Below are positions 1 to 5,766 of a stretch of 7,014 bases of DNA, piece after piece (the stretch's first letter is position 1; each line of letters opens with the position of its first letter). Origin of the DNA: Kofleriaceae bacterium. GTDB lineage: Bacteria > Myxococcota_A > Polyangia > Haliangiales > Haliangiaceae. The stretch is taken from the NCBI GenBank assembly GCA_024642805.1, contig JAHEAK010000185.1:1723-8736 (forward strand). Direction: 5' to 3'. The position numbers and the translations under genes were made by a program. A model generated the notes under the pieces. The model was not told the origin of the DNA and did not search any database. It was given only the letters and a program-made list of their open reading frames with translations.

Positions 1-1711
1 CGTGACAGCCATCGCAGGCCAGATCACCGACCACGTCCAGGTTGCCGTCGATGTGACGGGTTGGATCGGTAATGACCAGACCCGCGCCCGCCGTCATCGT
101 GTCGTGGCACTTGCCACAGTCAGGATCGGTTGGGTGCGGAAGGGGCGGTGGCGCGCCGTGGCATGAGTTGCATTGGCCCTGCGAACCGTCGACCTGCGTC
201 CACTGTGGGTTGGTGGAGACGCCGCCGCTGAGGGTCGTACCGTGGCAGTAGGTATTGCTACACGAGCTGCCATTCCAGGCCGCGTTGCCGGCCAGCGATC
301 CGAAGTTGATCTCGGCGGGCAGCGGAGTATCCATGTGGCCGATGGCCAGAGTGGCACCCGGGACGATGTGACACTCTGCGCACTCGATGTCCTTGCGCCA
401 TGTCGAGGGCTCGACGTGAGCGCGGTGCGAACCGACTCCACGATCGGTGGTGAGGCTGTTACCGCTGACATCGAATGGTGGTGCGGCAATGCCGCCTGAG
501 CCGTGGCAGGCATCACAGGGCTGATCGTTTGTGACGTCGACCTTGCCATCGATGTGCAGGTCTGGATACGCGATGGTCATGCCCGCGCCGGCAACCATCG
601 TTGGGTGACAGGCACTGCAGTCTGCGCCCGCTGGGTGCGGGGCTGGTGGGGGCGCGCCGTGGCACGAATCGCACTGCGTCTGCGAGCCGTCGACGGTGGT
701 CCACACGGGACTGCGATCCTTGCCGCCCGAGAGAGTCCCGCCATGGCAGTAAGAGTTGCTGCAGGTGTTGCCATTCCAGGTGGCGTCGCCAGCAATCACG
801 TCGAAGGTGAGCTCGGCGGGCAAAGGAGAATCCATGTGGCCGATGTCGGTAGTGCCGGTCGGCACTCGGTGACAGGAGGCGCACTCGACCGGCTTGTGCC
901 AATCGGAGACCGCCAGGTGCGAACGGTGGGCGCCGACAGCGCGATCGCTGGTGGCAGACAGGCCGTCAACGGAGGTTGGCGGCGCAGAAATGCCGCCCGA
1001 GCCGTGGCAGGTGTCGCAGGGAGCCGCCTCGTTAACATCGAGCTTGCCGTCGATATGCAGAGCCGGGTACGCAATCACCAGGCCTTCGCCTGGATTCATG
1101 GTCGGGTGACACTGACCGCAATCGGTGTTGTTCGGGTGTGGAGCGGGTGGCGGCAGACCGTGGCAGCTACCACAGCCGGAGGCCGAACCATCGACGACGG
1201 TCCACTCCGGTTCGGTCTTGATGCCGCCCGTGAGAGTCGAGCCGTGGCAGTAGTTGTTGCTACAGGTAACGCCGTCCCATACCGTGTTGACCAAGAAGCC
1301 GGTAAGTTCGAGCTCTGCGGGTAATTCTGAGTCGAGGTGGCCGGGAGCACCAATGTCCTGTGGGACCACGTGACACTCGGAGCACTCAATGTTTCGCCGC
1401 CAGTCGGAGTTGTTGAGGTGACTGCGGTGAGCGCCGACGCCACGGCTCGCGGTATCGATGTTGCCACCAACGTCGACGGGCGGTGCTGCGTTGCCCTGGC
1501 TGCCATGGCAGGGCGAGGAGCATGCAACTTCCAGAGGAACCGAGGGACCAGCGTCATCCTCCGGTCCAGCGTCCTTGGCCTCGTAGCTGCCAAGATTACA
1601 TGCACCCACCAGCAACATCGTGGCGAACGCGAGGAGGCTTCTGTGAATGAATGTTGTGAATGGCAAAGTGATAACGAATCCGAAGTTTGAGGTTGCTGGT
1701 GCAATGCCCAT
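1..1711 (-). CDS. Multihaem c-type cytochrome lipoprotein, CxxxxCH/CxxCH repeat family (3' end beyond window)
   Basis: Predicted surface or periplasmic lipoprotein that binds many c-type haems and passes electrons between them. The minus-strand frame is open from a TAG at 1753-1751 to the left edge, so the C-terminus is missing. About 570 residues are visible. Sixteen haem motifs are seen: 12 CxxCH, three CxxxxCH (CSNNYCH, CSNSYCH, CSNTYCH) and one CxxxCH (CSSPCH). This mix and the CSNxYCHG signature match the Geobacter CxxxxCH...CxxCH family (TIGR01904/PF09698 type, from memory). A basic residue, a hydrophobic stretch (SLLAFATMLLVGAC) and an acidic linker form a lipoprotein signal, with the lipid Cys encoded at 1600-1598. 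The start is uncertain: ATG 1711 is used here, TTG 1666 would give an ideal 23-residue lipoprotein signal through the Cys, and ATG 1741 is also in frame. None has a clear Shine-Dalgarno. It lies downstream of the barrel gene on the same strand, perhaps in the same operon. The family call is firm; cell-surface location and partner are inferred. Confidence 0.88.
   Translation of the reverse strand, partial: MGIAPATSNFGFVITLPFTTFIHRSLLAFATMLLVGACNLGSYEAKDAGPEDDAGPSVPLEVACSSPCHGSQGNAAPPVDVGGNIDTASRGVGAHRSHLNNSDWRRNIECSECHVVPQDIGAPGHLDSELPAELELTGFLVNTVWDGVTCSNNYCHGSTLTGGIKTEPEWTVVDGSASGCGSCHGLPPPAPHPNNTDCGQCHPTMNPGEGLVIAYPALHIDGKLDVNEAAPCDTCHGSGGISAPPTSVDGLSATSDRAVGAHRSHLAVSDWHKPVECASCHRVPTGTTDIGHMDSPLPAELTFDVIAGDATWNGNTCSNSYCHGGTLSGGKDRSPVWTTVDGSQTQCDSCHGAPPPAPHPAGADCSACHPTMVAGAGMTIAYPDLHIDGKVDVTNDQPCDACHGSGGIAAPPFDVSGNSLTTDRGVGSHRAHVEPSTWRKDIECAECHIVPGATLAIGHMDTPLPAEINFGSLAGNAAWNGSSCSNTYCHGTTLSGGVSTNPQWTQVDGSQGQCNSCHGAPPPLPHPTDPDCGKCHDTMTAGAGLVITDPTRHIDGNLDVVGDLACDGCH
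5..1507 (-). repeat. Three tandem 501-bp (167-residue) pentahaem units inside the cytochrome gene
   Basis: The boundary haem His codons begin at 1507, 1006, 505 and 4, a spacing of exactly 501 bases each time. The CxxxxCH motifs begin at 1264, 763 and 262, also exactly 501 apart. Each unit carries, in order, CxxCH, CxxxxCH, CxxCH, CxxCH and CxxCH, plus conserved landmarks: GAHRSHL-like, GHxD, WNG, CSNxYCHG, CHGxPPP, PHP and HIDG. A fourth unit starts at the left edge. The copies have clearly diverged at both DNA and protein level, so this is an ancient coding duplication and not a recent tandem expansion. Confidence 0.93.
1244..1264 (-). other. CxxxxCH haem motif (CSNNYCH), first of three in register
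   Basis: Cys-Ser-Asn-Asn-Tyr-Cys-His has four residues between the cysteines. This spacing is characteristic of the CxxxxCH...CxxCH cytochrome family. The equivalents lie at 743-763 (CSNSYCH) and 242-262 (CSNTYCH), each followed by Gly. Confidence 0.85.
1505..1522 (-). other. Non-standard CxxxCH haem motif (CSSPCH)
   Basis: Codons TGC TCC TCG CCC TGC CAT give Cys-Ser-Ser-Pro-Cys-His, with three residues between the cysteines instead of two. It is the first haem motif of the protein. It sits exactly where the later repeat units have CDTCHG, CDACHG and CDGCH. CX3CH haem attachment is known but uncommon, and attachment here is inferred from alignment with those sites. Confidence 0.7.
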
Positions 1712-1832
1712 ACCCGACACACGAGCGCAGCAACGTGGCATTACAGACAACTAGAGCGGCCGCGATGCCAAGCTGTGCACACCTGTGTCACTTTCGTACA
1801 GTCGCAGCCGATCTCCTAACACAGCGAATTGA
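1712..1832 (-). other. Intergenic gap between barrel gene and repeat cytochrome gene
   Basis: This is the only sizeable gap in the window. The frame of the downstream gene is closed here by TAG at 1753-1751. There is an AGGAG at 1818-1814 but no suitable start codon just after it. A TGTGCACA palindrome lies at 1774-1781, beside a loosely repeated GTGxxCACAG element on the minus strand. No stem-loop followed by a T-run, no convincing -35/-10 pair and no RNA gene were seen. It could hold a promoter or operator for the downstream cytochrome gene, but the sequence does not prove this. Confidence 0.35.
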
Positions 1833-3443
1833 TCAGTGAAATCGATATTGCAGGCGCACAAAGGCAGCAATGGACTGCACCGTGGGCAGCTTGATGGGTT
1901 GCTCCATCGCGTCATGGCTCTCGACCCTCTCGATGCCCCAATGGCCGTCGAGTAAGAGTAACCAATTTTTGGCCGACTGTAGAGAGGCCTGCACCCCGAG
2001 TTGAGCAGCCGTGACCTTGGAGCGGCCGTAGCAGCTCAGAGCATTGCTCGGATCGCAGACGCCAAGACGATCGCTGTCTTTGAGACTCTGGGCGGCCGCG
2101 TCCACACTGAACTCCCCGCGTTCCTCCCAGAAGGCTCGCGAGATTTCGACGCCGCCGACGACGCCGCTGGTGGTGGCGAGGTCATTTTTGCCAAGGCCTT
2201 GCAGCAGACTCACCTGCCCTCCCAGACGCAGCCCGAGTGGAAAACGACGATCGAGCATCATCAGCGTGAATTCCGAGCTTCTCGAGGTGGTGATCTCGAA
2301 GCTGCTTCCATCAGCAAGCTCAAGGCTGACATCGGGTCGTTGGCGAAGTCCCGCTTGCAGTGTGAACTGCAGGCGACGGGACAGAGCGTCGAGACTGACC
2401 GCTGCACGTGCCGATTGCGAAGCCACACGAACGAAGGACAAGCCGTTTTGCACCAGGCCCATCGACTCGGTATCCGGATCCTCGAGCTGATTGACCACTG
2501 ACTCCTGCAGAAGCTCCGTCGACTGATGATGCACGGAGGCGTGCAGGAGAATGTGTTCCGCTGCCTGGGAGGTGAGCGCCGCGCTGGCATTGCGCAAAGC
2601 GCTGCCTTCCTGACTGGCCAGGTCCGCGGTTGCATAGTGATAGAAGGTCGTGGCTGATGACAGTCGCCAATAGCCCTTGCTGTGCACGAAGACCTGGGGC
2701 CGGTCTTTGCTGCCTTTGCTGCCATATGTGTAGACCGGCACGATAGCGCCGGTGCCAATATCACCGTGCACCTTTGCGCGCGCGTAGCTCGCGCCTGCGC
2801 CAATGATCGCGGGCACGACCCGCTTGCCGCTCGGCTGGCCATCGACGAGCTCCTGTTTGGGATAGTCCTGGTCGATGCTGCGCGATCCGCGCGTCGGATA
2901 GGTGCCTCCAAAGAAGACCAGCGACCAGGGCCCTTTGCTCTCGCGTGTGTAGCTGATGCCGTCGATCTTGCTGGCATCCACGGCGAGGATGCGCTGGCGA
3001 CCAAAGCCGATCCGCTGCTTCTTGCCCCCATAGCTCACGGCGAGCTCGCGCAGGTCGAACTCATCGTCGCCACGGAAGCCCGACTGCACGTCGCCGCGAT
3101 TGACGTGCCTGACCCGGGCGTCGACACGCGAATCAAAGCCGGTACCAGCGATGTGCTCCGCTGCGAGTTCGAGGCGCAGATCGCCAAGCACCCGCCGATA
3201 GGGGCTGGCCACCAACAAGGTGTCGCCGCCGTCGATGAGGCCCTCGGCCTCGCCGGCAAACTCGCCATAGGCAAAGCTCGACAGGGTCAGTCGCAAATCG
3301 AGATCGGTGGCTGGACTCTCTTCGACTGACGCGCTAACGCCCTCATCGGCCTGGTCACCCTGGCCGGAAACGAATTGTGCGTGTGCCGTGCTCGAGACTG
3401 CTAAGAGCAGGCCGCTGGCCAGCAGAGCGCGGGTTATCGACAT
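1833..3443 (-). CDS. Porin-like outer-membrane beta-barrel protein
   Basis: Predicted exported beta-barrel of 536 residues. Ile, Thr and Arg near the N-terminus precede a hydrophobic core (ALLASGLLLAVSS) and a signal peptidase I site TAHA|Q, cleaving after about residue 22. The mature chain has no CxxCH motif. It is rich in alternating amphipathic segments with turn residues, for example LRELAVSYGG, QRIGFGRQRI, SLVFFGGTYP and the C-terminal AAFVRLQYRFH, a pattern of transmembrane beta-strands. ATG 3443 was chosen because GGGGAGG lies 8 bases upstream and it begins the signal peptide; the frame extends further upstream but there it only shadows the cytochrome gene. It overlaps that gene's end by 10 bases. 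About 514 mature residues is shorter than MtrB/PioB (near 700), and the N-terminal CxxC of MtrB is absent. The chain ends in His, not the usual Phe. A role as the barrel of a porin-cytochrome conduit is inferred from context; a general porin is the alternative. Confidence 0.72.
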   Translation of the reverse strand: MSITRALLASGLLLAVSSTAHAQFVSGQGDQADEGVSASVEESPATDLDLRLTLSSFAYGEFAGEAEGLIDGGDTLLVASPYRRVLGDLRLELAAEHIAGTGFDSRVDARVRHVNRGDVQSGFRGDDEFDLRELAVSYGGKKQRIGFGRQRILAVDASKIDGISYTRESKGPWSLVFFGGTYPTRGSRSIDQDYPKQELVDGQPSGKRVVPAIIGAGASYARAKVHGDIGTGAIVPVYTYGSKGSKDRPQVFVHSKGYWRLSSATTFYHYATADLASQEGSALRNASAALTSQAAEHILLHASVHHQSTELLQESVVNQLEDPDTESMGLVQNGLSFVRVASQSARAAVSLDALSRRLQFTLQAGLRQRPDVSLELADGSSFEITTSRSSEFTLMMLDRRFPLGLRLGGQVSLLQGLGKNDLATTSGVVGGVEISRAFWEERGEFSVDAAAQSLKDSDRLGVCDPSNALSCYGRSKVTAAQLGVQASLQSAKNWLLLLDGHWGIERVESHDAMEQPIKLPTVQSIAAFVRLQYRFH

Positions 3444-5749
3444 AGGCTCTGCCTCCCCAGCCGCGCCATGGGCAGCCAAGCGTTGGTGTTGTGGCAGTCG
3501 CCGCATTGGATGAGGTTGTTGTGTGGAGGCACCGCGACCCGCAGTGAGTCGTCGCGATGGCAGTTGACGCACAGAGGCGAGACCGCGCCGAAGTTGCCGT
3601 TTTGGTGACACTCCGCGCAGGGCAGTGTTCGGTGCAAGCCAGGCAGATTGCAGCCAACGCTGGTGTGATTGAAACGAGCCGGCAGGAATGCGGTCTGGGT
3701 ATGGCACTCACCACAGCGCGGCGACAGGCCGTTTTGGTGGATGTCGTCGTCCTTGTGACAGGTGATGCACAAGTTGCCCGACCCGCGCCGCTGCTCGCCG
3801 CTCTTGTGACAGCGATTGCAGCTGATCTGATCGTGAGCGCCCTTGAGGGCGAAGTCGCCAACGTCGTGGGTCTCGCCAATATCACCAAAACTCGAGGTCG
3901 AGTGACAGGCCACGCAGTTGGTGCCATAGCGGCCCTTGTGAATGGCAGGCTCGGCGTGGCAACCCACGCACTCCTGACGCGTCGGCTTGAAGCGGCGATC
4001 GCTATGGCAGCTGGCGCACACCACCAGCGTGTGAGCGCCGTCGATCTTGAACTCCGATTGCCGGTTGTGATTGAAGCGAGTCTTGCCGGTCTCTAGGTGG
4101 CAACGCTCGCACTTGTTGCCAAGAGCCGTCTTGTGAATGTCGTCAGACTTGTGACAGCCACTGGCTCCGCAGGTGCGCGGAGTGTCGGAAAAGCGCGAGC
4201 CTGGGTGGCAATCGATGCACTTGGGCACGCTCTGATGCAACCCGCGCAAGGGGAAGTCGGTGTCCTTCTTGTGATCGAAGCGAACCGGATCCCAGAGCCC
4301 TGGGCTGTGGCAACGTGAGCATTCCGCGCCCAGACGACCGTGATGCAGTGAATCCTCGTGACAGCGCGCTCCACACTCCATGGGCGTATTTTCGTAGACG
4401 TCACCCACATGGCAGCGCTCGCACGTGATCTTGGCGTGCTGCAAGGTGAGCGGAAAGCGCGAATTGACCCCGTGGAAGTTCTCGAGCGACTCCTTGGTCA
4501 TGCTCTTCTTTCCCGGCTCCGTGTGGCAGCCGAGGCACTCCTCGTTCTTGTACTTGCCGCCGTGCGCCTCTTTGTGTTGGTGGCAGCCAAGACATCCGTT
4601 CTTCTCGATGTCAAAGCGCTCGAAGTCAGAGCTCTTCTTACCGCGGTGGCAGGCGCGGCAGGCGACGTCCTGATGTTTGCCGGTCAAGACGAATTTGGTG
4701 TTCTCTGCGTGATTGAAGATCTGGCCCTTCCAGCCACCTTGCTGGTGACAGGTTTCGCAGACCGGCGGCGAACCAAAAGCCTTGAAGCGATCTTCGTGGT
4801 GACTATTGGACTCGTGGCAGTTCACACAGGTCCCCGTCGGCTTGCGCTTGCCGAGCGACTTGGTGTGACAGCGCTCGCACTCCAGCGAGCCGTGCTTGCC
4901 GAGCAAGGGGTAGCCGGTGCGTCGCTTGTGCTCGAAGCTCACGCTGCGCAGCGTTCGCTCTTTTGGCGAGTGACACCACTGGCAGTCCTTGGTGCCAAAG
5001 AGCTGACCGTCGTGCGGGCTCTTGTGGCAGGTGTCGCACTTGTCAGCGTTCTCGCCCAGCTTGAACTTGGCCTTCTCGTGACACTTGGAACAGGCTACGT
5101 CCGCGTGCACACCCTCGAGGGGCATGTCTGCGTCCTTCTTCTTGTTGTGGTCGAACTTCAGCACCTTCAGTGGCGGCTTCCACGACGCTTGCGAGTGACA
5201 GCGCTCGCAATGCATGAAGTCTTTTCGCACCTTGCCGTGAGGTTGATCCTTTTCGTGGCAGTCACCACAGGCCTTGCTGTCGCTGATAAAAACTCGTAGG
5301 CCCTGTCGATTGGTCTTGGCGTGACAGTCCTTGCATTCGATGACCTTGTGCTTGGCCTCGAGCGCCCAGCCGGTCTTGGCGTGGTCGAAGTTCTTCTGGC
5401 CGCCAATAGCCTCCCAACCCATCAGGTCAAAGCCGCGACCTCGGTGTTCCTTGTGACACTTCTGGCATGGCTGGCCACGAACATCCGCGGACACGTGAAA
5501 GCCCTTCTTGGCGGCAATGCGCTTGGCCAGGTTTTCATGGTCGTGGCAGCCGAGGCACTTCTTGGGCTCGAGCTGCTTGCCATTGTTGTGGCACTCGTTG
5601 CAGTTGTCCTGGCCGTCAAAGGAGGCGTGGCTGCTCGACAGTTGCCCTGGAGACGACGACAAGAAATCGGCCTGAGCACGAGCAACCCCGACCTTGAGGG
5701 TCAGCGCGCAGGCGAATGCCGCGAAGCAAACTAGAAGAACTCGTACCAT
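3434..5749 (-). CDS. 30-haem c-type cytochrome made of ten triheme (c7-like) units
   Basis: Exported electron-transfer protein of 771 residues, predicted periplasmic or secreted. A signal peptide (VRVLLVCFAAFACALTL, then ARAQA|D) ends near residue 25-27. Thirty haem motifs follow: 28 CxxCH, one CxxxCH (CGARCH, residues 459-464) and one CxxxxCH (CGASGCH, 527-533). They fall into ten three-haem units starting near residues 28, 121, 199, 272, 345, 425, 491, 559, 627 and 693. From unit 2 the plan is FxH, FPLxGxH, CxxCH, CxxCH, xxH, CxxCH. This resembles strings of c7-type triheme domains such as Geobacter GSU1996 (known family, recalled). Unit 1 differs and has CxKCHKEHRG. ATG 5749 was chosen because it begins the signal peptide; upstream in-frame codons lie inside the preceding gene. 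No Shine-Dalgarno is visible and the previous stop is 17 bases away, so coupling to upstream translation is likely. There is no membrane anchor beyond the signal. The haem count is certain; the physiological partner is not. Confidence 0.93.
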   Translation of the reverse strand: MVRVLLVCFAAFACALTLKVGVARAQADFLSSSPGQLSSSHASFDGQDNCNECHNNGKQLEPKKCLGCHDHENLAKRIAAKKGFHVSADVRGQPCQKCHKEHRGRGFDLMGWEAIGGQKNFDHAKTGWALEAKHKVIECKDCHAKTNRQGLRVFISDSKACGDCHEKDQPHGKVRKDFMHCERCHSQASWKPPLKVLKFDHNKKKDADMPLEGVHADVACSKCHEKAKFKLGENADKCDTCHKSPHDGQLFGTKDCQWCHSPKERTLRSVSFEHKRRTGYPLLGKHGSLECERCHTKSLGKRKPTGTCVNCHESNSHHEDRFKAFGSPPVCETCHQQGGWKGQIFNHAENTKFVLTGKHQDVACRACHRGKKSSDFERFDIEKNGCLGCHQHKEAHGGKYKNEECLGCHTEPGKKSMTKESLENFHGVNSRFPLTLQHAKITCERCHVGDVYENTPMECGARCHEDSLHHGRLGAECSRCHSPGLWDPVRFDHKKDTDFPLRGLHQSVPKCIDCHPGSRFSDTPRTCGASGCHKSDDIHKTALGNKCERCHLETGKTRFNHNRQSEFKIDGAHTLVVCASCHSDRRFKPTRQECVGCHAEPAIHKGRYGTNCVACHSTSSFGDIGETHDVGDFALKGAHDQISCNRCHKSGEQRRGSGNLCITCHKDDDIHQNGLSPRCGECHTQTAFLPARFNHTSVGCNLPGLHRTLPCAECHQNGNFGAVSPLCVNCHRDDSLRVAVPPHNNLIQCGDCHNTNAWLPMARLGRQSLCR
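3452..3458 (-). promoter_or_regulatory. Strong ribosome binding site (GGGGAGG) of the barrel gene
   Basis: GGGGAGG on the minus strand sits 8 bases before ATG 3443, inside the last codons of the upstream cytochrome gene. It decides the barrel start in favour of 3443 over the longer upstream frame. It is the only clear Shine-Dalgarno sequence among the three starts visible in the window. Confidence 0.75.
4151..4171 (-). other. CxxxxCH haem motif (CGASGCH) in unit 7
   Basis: Codons TGC GGA GCC AGT GGC TGT CAC encode Cys-Gly-Ala-Ser-Gly-Cys-His. It occupies the middle haem position of the unit straight after the CGARCH unit. The local context TPRTC matches the TPMEC context there, so these two neighbouring middle sites were lengthened by one and two residues. 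Confidence 0.72.
4358..4375 (-). other. CxxxCH haem motif (CGARCH) in unit 6
   Basis: Codons TGT GGA GCG CGC TGT CAC encode Cys-Gly-Ala-Arg-Cys-His. The motif takes the place of the middle CxxCH of a triheme unit, with TPMEC before it and a conserved His pair (LHHG) after it. Its position in the unit supports real haem binding despite the extra residue. Confidence 0.7.
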
Positions 5750-5766
5750 GGGGGAGGAGAGCCGAG
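5750..5766 (-). other. 17-base spacer between SH3b-barrel stop and cytochrome start
   Basis: The minus strand reads a C/T-rich stretch (CTCCTCCCCC) just before ATG 5749, the opposite of a Shine-Dalgarno sequence. The TAG stop of the upstream gene is at 5769-5767. There is no room for a promoter or terminator here, which supports a shared transcript. Confidence 0.6.

Larger units (their letters stand above)
3467..5389 (-). repeat. Nine diverged triheme protein repeats (units 2-10) within the 30-haem cytochrome
   Basis: Units begin near residues 121, 199, 272, 345, 425, 491, 559, 627 and 693, and are about 66-80 residues long. Each starts with an FDH/FNH/FEH-like motif (FHG in unit 5's successor, THD in unit 9), has a second His four to ten residues before the first CxxCH, and a third His between the second and third CxxCH. 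The DNA copies are strongly diverged, so this is an old protein-level duplication. The span given is approximate. Confidence 0.85.

Noticed and set aside
503..1324. Plus-strand open frame of 273 codons
   Set aside because: It lies antisense to the repeat lipoprotein gene, whose frame contains 16 ordered haem motifs. The apparent repeats in the plus-strand product only mirror the 501-bp coding repeat.
1096..1722. Minus-strand open frame of 208 codons at the start of the lipoprotein region
   Set aside because: It is in the wrong frame. The adjacent minus frame carries the lipobox and all haem motifs without interruption, while this one gives a Ser/Thr/Arg-rich product.
1754..1832. Possible terminator or ncRNA after the barrel gene
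   Set aside because: Only short inverted repeats (such as CACA-GG-TGTG and the TGTGCACA palindrome) are present, with no long GC stem and no T-run on the minus strand.
3444..3707. Upstream extension of the barrel gene by 88 codons
   Set aside because: The extension overlaps the cytochrome coding sequence in another frame and looks like a shadow (Arg/Gln/Pro-rich). A signal peptide and strong ribosome binding site define ATG 3443.
4358..5299. Long plus-strand open frame of 313 codons
   Set aside because: It is antisense to the 30-haem cytochrome. The Cys/His-rich sense codons (TGC, TGT, CAC) rarely give stops on the opposite strand, and the product is a low-information Val/Ala/Leu-rich chain without a signal or domain.
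3434..5749. Regularly spaced TGGCA/GTGACA words resembling a CRISPR or repeat array
   Set aside because: The words are the reverse complement of CxxCH codons. Spacing and intervening sequence follow the protein and there is no constant direct repeat of CRISPR length.
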